DNA of 64,000 bases, taken from NCBI RefSeq assembly GCF_002994635.1, contig NZ_PVNL01000100.1, positions 1 to 64,000 of the forward strand, written 5' to 3'. The notes under the pieces are model-generated. The model ran no database searches. It had not been told where the DNA came from and saw nothing but the letters and a program-made list of their open reading frames with translations. This DNA is from Enhygromyxa salina (GTDB lineage: Bacteria; Myxococcota_A; Polyangia; Nannocystales; Nannocystaceae). The position numbers and the translations under genes were made by a program. This document shows, piece after piece, positions 27,696-38,000 of the stretch; within the stretch, counting starts at the first letter, position 1; every line of letters starts with the position of its first letter.

Positions 27696-28517
27696 CTAAT
27701 TCGGCGCGACAATCACGAGGTCGACCGCCGTGCCGGGGGCGACCTCGGTGCCTGCGTCTGGATCCTGCGAGAGCACCCGGCCGCCACCGAGCTCGGGGTC
27801 TTCGCGCTCGCGCACGGTGCCGACGCTCAGGCCGGCAGACTCGAGCTTCTTGCGGGCGCTCCCGACCGTCTGGTTGCGCAGCTTCGGGACCTCGATCAGC
27901 GCCTCGCCCGGGGCGATCGCCCCAGCTCCACCGTCGCCCGCCACCACGAGGTGAACCAGCGAGCCCTTCTCGCTCTTGCTGCCCGCGTTGGGCTCCTGGC
28001 GCAACACGACGCCCGCGGCCTCGCTCGAGGGCTCGGACTGCGGCGCGGGGACCTCGAAGCCAGCCTTGACCAGCGCCTCGGTCGCGGAGATCGCCGACTT
28101 GCCGATCACGCTGGGTACAGTGAGCAGCTCGGGCGCGGCGGCGACCACGACGCGGATCTCTTTGGTCTGCAGCGGGGCCCCGCCGGCCGGACTCTGCGAT
28201 AAGATCGTGCCAACTTCGACGCTCGCGTCGACCCGCTGGCTGTCCTCGATGATCACGATCCCGCCCTCACGCCAGCGGTCCCGGGCGTCACGCAGGCTCA
28301 GACCCTGCAGGTTGGGCGCGGTCATCTGCGGGGCAGCCGGCTGCGCCTGGGTCTCGACCGTGGCCGGCTGCGCGGGGGCCTCGGCCTGGGCGCGCGGGCC
28401 CTCGGCGGCCTGCATGCGCAGCATGAATGGCCCTAGTGAGAACAGCACCGCCACCGAGGTGACGAGCGAGATCAAGAAGATCTTGAGGTAGTCCTGCACA
28501 GGGTGAGCCTGGTCCAA
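27696..28517 (-). CDS. PASTA-domain membrane protein
   Basis: 273 residues. A short cytoplasmic N-terminus, one transmembrane helix (about 13-34), an Ala/Pro/Gln-rich linker, then three PASTA domains: about 65-130, 131-195 (start VPSVIGKSAISATEALVKAGF) and 207-273 (VPKLRNQTVGSARKKLESAGL). PASTA domains bind peptidoglycan fragments or muropeptides and usually sit on PknB kinases or penicillin-binding proteins; here they are on a stand-alone anchor with no kinase or transpeptidase domain. It may act with a separate kinase or in the cell wall. The stop is 8 nt from the convergent DUF4215 gene. Confidence 0.88.
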   Translation of the reverse strand: MDQAHPVQDYLKIFLISLVTSVAVLFSLGPFMLRMQAAEGPRAQAEAPAQPATVETQAQPAAPQMTAPNLQGLSLRDARDRWREGGIVIIEDSQRVDASVEVGTILSQSPAGGAPLQTKEIRVVVAAAPELLTVPSVIGKSAISATEALVKAGFEVPAPQSEPSSEAAGVVLRQEPNAGSKSEKGSLVHLVVAGDGGAGAIAPGEALIEVPKLRNQTVGSARKKLESAGLSVGTVREREDPELGGGRVLSQDPDAGTEVAPGTAVDLVIVAPN

Positions 28518-28692
28518 AGGTGTAACTTCCGCGGCCTACCGGCGATCCGCGGCCGGTTGTCAGAGTATCTCGGCTGGGCCGAGATTGCGAAGAATGGATG
28601 CTTGGACCCCGCTGCGACCGTTTCGCGCGGTCTCGCGACCTGCGACTTGCGCCCTCGCGAACACGGCGCGGCCCGTGCTACCTTCCCGCCCC

Positions 28693-29352
28693 GTGAACGA
28701 CCCTGAGCAGGCCCCCACCACCGAGCCGGGCTCCCAGCCGGACCCCAAGTCGGCCAAGAAGCCCAATGTCGTGCGGCGGCTCTACGACTGGGTGCTCAGC
28801 TGGGCGGACTCGCCCTATGGGGTCGCGGCGCTGTTCCTGCTGGCGGTCGCGGAGTCGAGCGTGTTCCCGATCCCGCCCGACGTGCTGCTGATCGCCCTGG
28901 CGCTGTCGGCTCCAACTCGAGCGTTTCGGTTCGCCGCGTGGTGTACAGCCGGCTCGGTGATCGGCGGCGTGCTCGGCTACTACATTGGCTACGGGCTCTG
29001 GACGACTGTTCAGCCGCTGTTGATCCCGTCGGTGTTCTCGGCCGCGAAGTTCGAGGAGGTCACGGATCTCTACAACCAGCACGGGGTCCCGATCGTGTTC
29101 GCCGCTGGGTTCACGCCGATCCCCTACAAGGTGTTCACGCTGGCCGCCGGAGTCGCGAAGATCAACCTCCCGGCGTTCATTGGGACCAGCATCATTGGCC
29201 GGGGCGCTCGATTCTTCTTGGTCGCCGCGGTGATCCGTCGGTTCGGCGACCAGGCCCGCGACCTGATCGACCGCTACTTCAACCTGGTGACGATCGGGTT
29301 CACCGTCGTGTTGATCGGCACCTTCGTGCTCCTCAAATTCGCGCTGCATTGA
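28693..29352 (+). CDS. DedA/VTT-domain membrane protein (YqaA-like)
   Basis: 219 residues if started at the GTG at 28693. It has several transmembrane segments and the VTT/SNARE-associated pattern: FLLAVAESSVFPIPPDVLLI near residues 48-67, GSVIGGVLGYYIGYGLW, and the re-entrant FAAGFTPIPYKVFTLAAGV. DedA-family proteins are thought to flip phospholipids or carrier lipids and support envelope homeostasis. The ATG at 28585 would add 36 residues of basic, low-hydrophobicity sequence; the GTG is preferred but not certain. It is divergent from the PASTA gene. Confidence 0.85.
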   Translation: MNDPEQAPTTEPGSQPDPKSAKKPNVVRRLYDWVLSWADSPYGVAALFLLAVAESSVFPIPPDVLLIALALSAPTRAFRFAAWCTAGSVIGGVLGYYIGYGLWTTVQPLLIPSVFSAAKFEEVTDLYNQHGVPIVFAAGFTPIPYKVFTLAAGVAKINLPAFIGTSIIGRGARFFLVAAVIRRFGDQARDLIDRYFNLVTIGFTVVLIGTFVLLKFALH

Positions 29353-29427
29353 GCTGAATTGGCCTGGAGTAAGCTGGTCGGCCGCGAGGCGGCCCGCACG
29401 GCGCGGCGCGATCACGTATGATTCGGT

Positions 29428-30777
29428 ATGCGCCTCAAGGACGCCCGCAAGCGCTTGCCCGTCGTGACCTCGCTGCCCAAGGGCCGCGGGCGCAAGTTCA
29501 TGACCAACGAGGACGCCCCCCGCCCAGCGCTGGCGGTGTGGGAGTTCACGCTCGCGTGTGACCACCGCTGCATCCACTGTGGGCCGCGAGCCGGCGAGGC
29601 CCGGCCTGACGAGCTGAGCACCGACGAGGCCCTGCGGCTCGTCGATGACCTGGCCGAGGCCGGCGTCGGCGAGGTCGTGCTGATCGGCGGCGAGGCATAC
29701 CTGCGCAACGACTTCTTGCTGGTCATCCGCCGGATCCGCGAGCGCGGCATGACCTGCACGCTGACCACGGGCGGGCTCGGCGTGACCAAGACCCGGGCCG
29801 ACGCCATGGTCGAGGCCGGGATCCAGAGCGTGTCGGTGTCGATCGACGGACTCGAGCCCGCCCACGATCGACTGCGCAGCCGCGAAGGCAGCTGGAAGCG
29901 CGCGTTCGAGGCGATGCGCAACCTCCGGGAGGCCGGCGCCAAGGTCTCGGTCAACTCGCAGATCAACCAGGTCAACTTCGGCGACCACGAGCCGCTGCTC
30001 GAGCTCATCGCCAAGGCCGGGGCGCACTCGTGGCAGCTGCAGATCACGGTCGCCCACGGCAACGCGGCCGACAACGCCGACATCATCTTGCAGCCCTACC
30101 GGTTCCTCGAGCTGTTCGAGCAGCTCGATCGGATCGCGGATCGGGCCCACCAGCTGAAGGTGCGGATCTGGCCCGCCAACAACCTCGGCTACTTCGGGCC
30201 GTTCGAGGCCAAGCTCCGCCGCTACCAAAAGCTGCACTACCGCGGCTGCTCGGCCGGGAAATCGACGATCGGGATCGAGAGCAACGGCATGCTCAAGAAC
30301 TGCCCGAGCCTGGGCGGCCCGGCCAACGTCGCCGGCTCGTGGCGCGAGCACGGCTTTGATCCGATCTGGCAGGGCGCGCCCGAGATGACCTACATCCGGC
30401 GCCGGACGATCGACGATCTGTGGGGCTACTGCCGCGAGTGCTACTACGCGACCACCTGCATGTCGGGGTGCACCGCCGCCAACGAGCCGCTGCTGGGCCG
30501 GCCGGGCAACAACCCGTTTTGCCACCACCGCGCGATCGAGATGGACCGCATGGGCATGCGCGAGCGGATCGAGCCGGTCGCGGCCGCGCAGGGGGTGCCG
30601 TTCGACAATGGGTTGTTTCGGATCATTCGCGAGCACAAGGATCCAGCCCGGCGCGAGGCCGAGGGGCCGGTCGAGATCACCGAGCCGCGGGTGTCTCGGC
30701 TGGTCGAGGAGATGGGGTCGGGCCGACCGATCCGGGCGGACGAGCTGCCAGACGGCCGGGTTCCATTCGACGCGTGA
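29428..30777 (+). CDS. Radical SAM/SPASM-domain enzyme
   Basis: 449 residues. The radical SAM [4Fe-4S] motif is CDHRCIHC (Cys44, Cys48, Cys51) and the SAM-binding GGEAYLR follows. The C-terminal SPASM region has GCSAGKSTIGIE, NCPSLGG, then CRECYYATTCMSGC and NPFCHH, ligands for one or two auxiliary clusters. SPASM enzymes usually mature peptides (RiPPs such as PQQ, sactipeptides, mycofactocin) or proteins. The very next gene on the same strand, 67 nt away, encodes a small acidic protein with a duplicated ADYGG motif, a candidate substrate (inference). No transporter, protease or RRE gene is visible alongside. Cytoplasmic. Confidence 0.92.
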   Translation: MRLKDARKRLPVVTSLPKGRGRKFMTNEDAPRPALAVWEFTLACDHRCIHCGPRAGEARPDELSTDEALRLVDDLAEAGVGEVVLIGGEAYLRNDFLLVIRRIRERGMTCTLTTGGLGVTKTRADAMVEAGIQSVSVSIDGLEPAHDRLRSREGSWKRAFEAMRNLREAGAKVSVNSQINQVNFGDHEPLLELIAKAGAHSWQLQITVAHGNAADNADIILQPYRFLELFEQLDRIADRAHQLKVRIWPANNLGYFGPFEAKLRRYQKLHYRGCSAGKSTIGIESNGMLKNCPSLGGPANVAGSWREHGFDPIWQGAPEMTYIRRRTIDDLWGYCRECYYATTCMSGCTAANEPLLGRPGNNPFCHHRAIEMDRMGMRERIEPVAAAQGVPFDNGLFRIIREHKDPARREAEGPVEITEPRVSRLVEEMGSGRPIRADELPDGRVPFDA

Positions 30778-30844
30778 GCGGGGATCTGCGCCCGTTGGGT
30801 GCCACGACCCGGTAAGCGCGCCGAGTTTTGTGTATGCTCTGGCC

Positions 30845-31315
<471 letters not shown>

Positions 31316-31325
31316 ACCGCTCTCG

Positions 31326-34300
31326 CTAGAACCGCAGCGCCAGCTCGAACTGGGCAGAGATCGGCTGCTGGAACCGGGTCTCGACCCCGAAGTTGCCCTG
31401 CGGCTGGACGATCTCGCGGTTGAAGAACCCTGCCCCACCGCCGGGGCGATGGACCTTGGCGTGCTTGAGATCGCTGAGGTCCCCACCGGCGATCGGGCGG
31501 GCGCCGTCGAAGCTGTAGACCTCGTCGACGCGCAGGGCGGCCTTGGCGTTGGTGACGTTCACGATCCGACCGATGAACTCGAGCTCGAGGTCCTTGGGCA
31601 GCGGATAGGTGTAGGAGGCGGTCAAATTCACGCGGTAGTTGGTCTCGACTCGCCCGCCCGCGCCCCGCGGCAGCAGGTAGGTCAGGTAGGCGCCGCGGTA
31701 TTGCGCGTTCGCGGTGTCGGTGCGCACGCTGATCGGCACGCCCGAGCGGACCCGAATGTTGGTCCCGAGCGTGATCCGCCCCGACTTTCGCAGATCAAAG
31801 CTATAGATGCCGTCGAGGTTCAGCATGTGCGGGACGGTCCCGGTCAGCGGGCCGTAGCTGTTACGGACCAGCTCGGGCGTGTCGTACTGGGTGCTGGCGC
31901 CGAGGTTGATCGAGCCATTGACGGGATCGGTGTACCCGTCATAGTTGCCGACATTGCGCGAATAGGTGTAGCTCGCGCGCACGCTCCAGCCCTTGGCGAG
32001 GCGGCGGGTCAATTGCACGGTGTACGCGTCCAGGTTGCGAATCGGCTTGGGAAACATGCTGCCGATCTCGCGGAACGCGTCGGCCGTGAACTCGCAGCGC
32101 GAGAGCTCGCGGGCCAGCTGACCGCGGGCGTCAGCGTCTTCGGGCAGGCCCTCGAAGGTGGCCTCGAGCTCGGCGCACAGGGCATCTTGGGCCGCGATCG
32201 CCGACTTCGACACCTCGCGACCCGGGTTGGCGATGATGAAGTCGGTGCCCCCGTTGGTCGAGACGTCTTCGACGGCGCGGCCGAGATCCTGATGGACCCA
32301 GCGCATGTTGATGACCAGATCTTCGATCAGCTCCTGCTCGTAGCCGAGCTGAAACTGCTGGTTGTAGGGGCCCTTGAGGCCGGGCGCCACGGCCCCGCCG
32401 GTCAGGCCGGTGGTCGAGCCACCCCCGTCGACGCACCACTCGGTCGGCTGGCCGCCATCGTCGACCCGCGGATGGCTCTCACCGTTGATCTGGGTCACGC
32501 GATTGAAGCAGTCGCTGTTTTGGTAGCTCCGCGTGACCTGGACCAGCCCACCAAAGGCGCGGCTGTTGAGCTGCAAGGGCAGCGGCTGATAGAACCACCC
32601 ATAGCTGGCGTAGAGCCGACTGCGGCCCTCTTGGGTCCAGTCGTAGACCGCCCCGACCCGCGGCGCGACGTTGTCCCAGATCAGCACCTGGCTGCGACCG
32701 TAGATGTCGCGCATGTCCTGCAGCTCCCAGCGCACGCCGCCGGTCAGCACCAAGTTGGGCGTGACAGCCCAGCGATCTTGCAGGTACACGCCGTAGTTCA
32801 TGGTCGACAGGGTCTCCTGGTAGCCGTCGACCCGGGCCCCGCGCCCCAGCGGATCAGCCAGGGCCCGCAGCTCACCGGTCTCGTGGCGGGCGGTGCCGTA
32901 GCCGAAGGTGGTGATGTTGTCGGGGTTGTTGCCGTCGACCAGCGCGTAGCGGTGGTTGTTGACCCGATCCGAGCGAGTGAAGCGGTACCCGCCCGCGTCG
33001 CTGTAGCAGTACTCCCCTCCCCCGTCCTCATCGGCCGTGCAGCCGTGATCCATGAAGTCGTCGGCGTTGCTGCCCGAGTACTGGTAGCTGCTCTGGCGCT
33101 GCATCCAGCTGACCGCCGCGCCCCACTTGAGCTGGTGGCTGCCGCCGCGGGCCTGCTCGGACTCGAGGAAGTGGGTGAGATCCAGGCTCCCCTGCACGCG
33201 CCGGGCGACGTCGCGCTCGTACTGCCCGAGCCCACCCGACACCCAGGTCCGGACCGGACACGCGTTGCCGGGCAGCGTCGCGTCGTTGCAGGCAGACTCG
33301 ACCCCGGGGACCAGGTTGGTCCGGCCTTCGCGGTCGAGGTACTCGATCAGGCTGCGGCCGTTCGCGGTCTGCTCTTGCGTGGCCGGGCGGTTGCGCTGGG
33401 ATGGATCCTCGAGCCGCCAGGCCATCTGCGACGAGCCTTGCCAGTAGCTGACCTGGGCGTCGATCTCCATCCGGCCCTCGTTGGCGCGACCGTGATACTC
33501 GAGCCCGACCAAGTTACTGATACCGAGATCGGTGCCAAAGTGATCGTTGACGATCCCCGTGGCGATCCGAGCGCTGCCACCCAGCGCGGCGTCGGGGTTG
33601 GTCCCAAACGCGACGGGGTCGACGGAGAAGGGCAAGCGATAGCTCGTCTTCGAGAAGTTCGGCCCGCCGAGCACCGTGAGCCCCAGCGTGTGATTGGCCC
33701 GAATACGCCAGTCAAGGCCGCCCAGCCAGCTGACCTGCATGCCACCGGTCGTAAATTTTTGATCGGCAAATTTCTGCGAGGCGATGTAATTGCCGCTCGA
33801 CACGCAGTCGTTTGTCCCGTTCTCGTAGGGGCAATCTGCGTATCCGCCCGAGTCGTCGAGATCCACTCGATGATAGAAGCTCTGGGTCAGCGTGTGCTTG
33901 GCGCCGGCCAGGTTGAGCCCAACCGAGAAGAACAACCGCTCCCTGACGATCGGCCCGGAGATCGCCACATACGCCGCGCCCCCGTAATCCGGGTTCTGCG
34001 TGACGCGCAGCGCCTCGTCGGTCGCGAGGATCGTGCGCGGCTCGGCCAAGCGCGGCGAGAACCGGAGCCCCGCGGTCCCCCGCACTTGGTTGGTCCCCGC
34101 CAGCCGGCGCACGTTGATCTGCCCACCAGAGGCGTTGCCGTGCTCGGCCTCGTACCCGGCCTCGAGCACCTCGGCCTCGCTGACGAACTCGCGAATGAGA
34201 TCCGTCCCGGCCGATCCGCCAATCGCGTCATTCGCGTTGTGGCCATTGATCGAGTAGTTCTGCTCCGCGTCCGACAGCCCGATCATTTGCCTGCGCGGTC

Positions 34301-34850
34301 CGTTGTCGTTCGCGGTCGGAGCCGAGTCCATCACGCCCGAGAACGCGCCATTGTCGACCGCGCTCCCGCCATTTTGGAGCTCCAGCTCCTCGCCCGAAAT
34401 TCGCATGATCGTCGCGGGCGTGCGGGTGTCGACGGGACTACGAACGGTGATCGTCGTCTCATCCGCCAGACGATCCCCGCGCAGCCGCAGATGCGCCCGC
34501 AGGTTGCCGCCGCGCGGCAGGTCCACGCGACTGGTGGCCGTCGCGTCGTCGTAGAAAGCCTGCACCACATATTGCCCGGCCGGCAGGCCAGCCACCGAGT
34601 ACACCCCCCGCGCATTCGAGTAGACCTGGATCTCCGCCCCGAGGCAGGCGCAGGACAACACCACCAGCGCCTCGGCGACCGGTGCCTTGTCATCGCCGCC
34701 GCTGACGACCCCCGAGATCCTCCCGCTCGTGCTCGCGGGTGAGCTCGATGGCGGCGCGGCCTGGGCCTCGCCAGTGAATCCGAGCATGCAGATCCCGGTA
34801 GCCAGCAGTGATGCAACCACCGCAAGCTTCGAAAGCGTAATTCGTGACAC
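31326..34850 (-). CDS. Oar-like TonB-dependent outer-membrane receptor, copy 1
   Basis: 1174 residues. A signal peptide (cut near EAQAA) is followed by a carboxypeptidase-regulatory-like Ig domain (about 43-115; GRISGVVS then GVYSVAGLPAGQYVVQ), a plug region (about 130-260) and a large beta-barrel ending in QFELALRF with the C-terminal Phe needed for outer-membrane insertion. This is the Oar/TonB-dependent receptor architecture of myxobacteria, linked to transport, adhesion or protein export. The regulatory domain has a Cys-Ala-Cys motif (Cys67, Cys69). It starts with GTG at 34850. Its stop lies 10 nt from the convergent small acidic-protein gene. It is closely related along its length to the next gene upstream. 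Confidence 0.9.
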   Translation of the reverse strand: MSRITLSKLAVVASLLATGICMLGFTGEAQAAPPSSSPASTSGRISGVVSGGDDKAPVAEALVVLSCACLGAEIQVYSNARGVYSVAGLPAGQYVVQAFYDDATATSRVDLPRGGNLRAHLRLRGDRLADETTITVRSPVDTRTPATIMRISGEELELQNGGSAVDNGAFSGVMDSAPTANDNGPRRQMIGLSDAEQNYSINGHNANDAIGGSAGTDLIREFVSEAEVLEAGYEAEHGNASGGQINVRRLAGTNQVRGTAGLRFSPRLAEPRTILATDEALRVTQNPDYGGAAYVAISGPIVRERLFFSVGLNLAGAKHTLTQSFYHRVDLDDSGGYADCPYENGTNDCVSSGNYIASQKFADQKFTTGGMQVSWLGGLDWRIRANHTLGLTVLGGPNFSKTSYRLPFSVDPVAFGTNPDAALGGSARIATGIVNDHFGTDLGISNLVGLEYHGRANEGRMEIDAQVSYWQGSSQMAWRLEDPSQRNRPATQEQTANGRSLIEYLDREGRTNLVPGVESACNDATLPGNACPVRTWVSGGLGQYERDVARRVQGSLDLTHFLESEQARGGSHQLKWGAAVSWMQRQSSYQYSGSNADDFMDHGCTADEDGGGEYCYSDAGGYRFTRSDRVNNHRYALVDGNNPDNITTFGYGTARHETGELRALADPLGRGARVDGYQETLSTMNYGVYLQDRWAVTPNLVLTGGVRWELQDMRDIYGRSQVLIWDNVAPRVGAVYDWTQEGRSRLYASYGWFYQPLPLQLNSRAFGGLVQVTRSYQNSDCFNRVTQINGESHPRVDDGGQPTEWCVDGGGSTTGLTGGAVAPGLKGPYNQQFQLGYEQELIEDLVINMRWVHQDLGRAVEDVSTNGGTDFIIANPGREVSKSAIAAQDALCAELEATFEGLPEDADARGQLARELSRCEFTADAFREIGSMFPKPIRNLDAYTVQLTRRLAKGWSVRASYTYSRNVGNYDGYTDPVNGSINLGASTQYDTPELVRNSYGPLTGTVPHMLNLDGIYSFDLRKSGRITLGTNIRVRSGVPISVRTDTANAQYRGAYLTYLLPRGAGGRVETNYRVNLTASYTYPLPKDLELEFIGRIVNVTNAKAALRVDEVYSFDGARPIAGGDLSDLKHAKVHRPGGGAGFFNREIVQPQGNFGVETRFQQPISAQFELALRF

Positions 34851-34946
34851 CTTGGCCTCGCGTTCGGGCCCTGAGCGTTCAACCCCGGTTCGCAGCGGGT
34901 TCGTCTCGGCAACGCGCTCATCCAGCCCGACTTACGCGAGGCTGTC

Positions 34947-34980
34947 TTCAGCTCGGGCGAGGCTCCTCGCCCGAGCTGAA
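34947..34980. repeat. Perfect 16-bp inverted repeat (hairpin)
   Basis: TTCAGCTCGGGCGAGG (34947-34962), two-base spacer, then CCTCGCCCGAGCTGAA (34965-34980). It lies between the terminator of receptor copy 2 and the start of receptor copy 1. There is no T-tract on the minus-strand side, so it is not a standard terminator for the receptors; it may be a second termination/processing site, an operator or a mobile-element scar. Confidence 0.85.
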
Positions 34981-34992
34981 AACAACAACAAC

Positions 34993-35024
34993 AAAAAGGG
35001 CGACCTCGAGAGGCCGCCCTTTTT
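34993..35024 (-). terminator. Rho-independent terminator after receptor copy 2
   Basis: Stem AAAAAGGGCG (34993-35002) paired with CGCCCTTTTT (35015-35024), with an inner CCT/AGG pairing. Read on the minus strand it begins 20 nt after the stop of receptor copy 2 and ends in TTTTTGTTGTTG. Because both arms carry A/T tracts it could work in both directions. It implies the two receptors have separate transcripts. Confidence 0.85.
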
Positions 35025-35044
35025 GGGAGCAGGTGAGCCTGGAG

Positions 35045-38000
35045 TTAGAACCGAAGCTTCAGCTCGAACTGCGCGGACAGGGGCTGCTGGAACGAGGTCT
35101 CGACCCCGTAGTTGCCCTGCGGTTGGACGATCGTGCGGCCGAAGAAGTTGTCCGCGCCGCCACCTTGGGCCCAGACCTTGGCGTGCTTGAGATCCCCCAG
35201 GTCGCCGCCGGCGATCGGACGCGAGGCCTGGAAGGTGTAGATGTCGTCGACGCGCAAGACAGCCTTGGCGTTGGTCACGTTCAACACGCGAGCGTTGAAC
35301 TCGATCTCGAGGTCCTTGGGCAGCGGGTAGGCATACCCGGCGCTCAGGTTCCACTGATAGTTGGGCTGGACCTGGCCACCGGCTCCGCGCGGGAGCATGT
35401 AGATCAGGAACGACCCGGCGTAGTTGAAGTTCGGGGTGTCCGAGCGAACGTTGACCGGGAACCCGGACTGGAACCGGAAGCTGGTGCCTAGGGTGAGGCG
35501 ACCGGCCTGCTTGAGGTCGAAGCTGTAGAAGCCGTCGATCTTGGCGCGGTGCGGGATGTTGCTGGACAGCGGACCGTAGCTGTTGCGGACCAGCTCGGGC
35601 GTGTCGTACTGGGCGCTGGCGCCGATGTTGACCGAGCCGTTGATCGGGTCGACGAAGCCGTCGTAGTTGCCGACCAGGCGGCTGTAGGTGTAGCTGGCGA
35701 GCAGCAGCCAGTTCTTGGCGAAGCGCTTTTGCAGCTGGAAGGTCCACGCGTCGTAGTTGCGGGTGGGCTTGTCGAACTGCTCGTTGATCTGCTCGTACGC
35801 GAGGGACTTGTTGTTACAAGCGTTGAGCTCGCGGGCGATCGTGTTCTTCTCTTCGTCGTTCGGGTCGAACGCGTCGAACTGCGCCTGCAGATCCGAGCAC
35901 AGCGACTTTTGCTCTTCGATGTGCTTGTTGCTGACGGCCTCGCCGGGGTTGGCGATGATGAAGGTCTGGCCGCCGTTGACGGACACGTCCTCGACGGCGC
36001 GGCCGAGGTCGGTGTGCAGCCAGCGGAACCCGAGCACCAGGTCCTCGACGACCTCTTGCTCGTAGCCGACCTGGAACTGCTGGTTGTAGTTGCCCTTGAG
36101 CCGCGGGACGATCGCGCCCTCGGTCAGACCGGTGGTGCCCTGGTTGGTGTCGACGCAGTACTCGGTCGGCTGGCCCTGGTCGTCGACGCGCGGATGCGAG
36201 ACGCCGTCGATCGTGGTGGTCTGGTTGAAGCAGTCGCTCTGGTTGTAGAACCGGTTGACGCCGACGAGACCACCGAACACGCGGCTGTTCAGCTGCAGCG
36301 GGAGCGGCTGGTAGAACCACCCGTAGCTGGCGTAGAGGCGGCTCTTACCTTCGTCGGTCCAGTCGTAGACGACGCCGACGCGCGGGGCGACGTTGTCCCA
36401 GATCAGGATCTTCGTGTCGCCGAAGATGTCGCGCATGTCCTGGACCTCCCAGCGGACGCCGCCGCTGATGTAGAGGTTGGACAAGATCGCCCACTTGTCT
36501 TGCAGGAAGACGCCGTAGTTGAAGGTCGAGAGCGTCTCGTCGTAGTTGTCCATGCGGACACCACGGCCGAGCGGATCGGCGATGGCGCGCAGATCTTTTT
36601 GCTCGTGGCGGACCGACCCGAACCCACGCGTGAACCGGTTATCGGGGTTGTCGGTGTCGACCCGGACGAAGCGGTGGTTGTTGACCCGCGTCGCGCGATC
36701 GAACTCGTAGGTGTTGTCGGCGGGGTTGTAGCAGTACTCGCCACCGCCCTCTTCACCCGCGGCGCAGTTGTCGTAGAAGCTGGCCTCGTTGGAGCCGGAG
36801 TAGGTGTAGATGCTGCGACGGTTGTCCCACGACATCGCGCCGCCCCACTTGACCTGGTGCGAGCCCGCGGCCTCGAAGAAGTGGGTGAAGGCCAGGTTGG
36901 CCTGGACGCGCCGCTGAATGTCGCGGTCGTACTCGCCGATACCGCCCGACAGCCAGCGCCGAGTTGGGCAGGCGATACCTGGCAGATCCGCGCCGTTACA
37001 GGCCTCGTCGACGCCCTCGACGTCACCGACCGCGCCAGCGCGATCGAGGAACTCGTAGAGGTTGCGGCCCTGCGAGTCCTGCTCCTGGGTGGCCGGGAGG
37101 TTCTTGAGGTTGGGGTTGTCGAGCCGCCAGGCGTCCTCGTAGACCGACTGGTAGTAGGAGACGCCCGCGTCGATCTCCATCTTGTCGTCGAGCACGCGGC
37201 CTTCGTAGTTGAGGCCGACCGAGGTCGTGTGCCCGAGCGTGGTCCCGAAGTGATCGTTGACGACGCCGGTTGCGATGCGGGCCGCGCCGCCGAGTGGATC
37301 GGAGCTGGGGTTGGTGCCGAACGCGTTTGGATCGAAGCTGAACGGCAGCCGGTAGGTGGTGCGCAGGAAGCTGGGCCCACCGAGCGCGGTCACGCCGATC
37401 TTGTGGCGTGGGGTCACGGCCCAGTCGATGCCGGCGATGTACTGGAAGTTGATCGCGCCGGTTCGGAACTTCTGCGAGGCGAACTTGGTGGAGGCGATGT
37501 AGTTGCCGCCCTCGACGCAGTCGTTGGTGCCGTTCTCGTAGGGGCAGTCTTCGTAGCCGCCCGAGCCGTCGAGATCCTGGCGGTTATAGAAGCTCTGGGT
37601 CAGCGTGAATTGGGTGCCGCCGGGCGCGAGGCCGATCGTGAAGAACACCTTGTCCTTCTTGATCGGGCCAGACACGACCGCGTAGGCCTGGGCCTGGAAG
37701 TCGCCGACCTGGGTCACGCGCAGGGCCTCGTCGGTCGCGGTGATCAGGCGGGGCTCGGCGAGCCGTGGGGTGAAGCGAACGCCGGCTTCACCGCGCAGGG
37801 TGTTGGTGCCAGCGACGCGGCGGGCCGAGACCTGACCGCCCGAGGCACCGCCGAATTCGGCGTCGTAGCCGGATTCCTTGATCTCGACGTCCTGGATGAA
37901 CTCCTGGACGATCGACGCGCCGACCGTACCGAACGCGGGGTTCGTGATGTTGGCGCCGTCGACGGTGTACTTGGTCTCGGCGCCGGTCGTGCCCGCGAGC

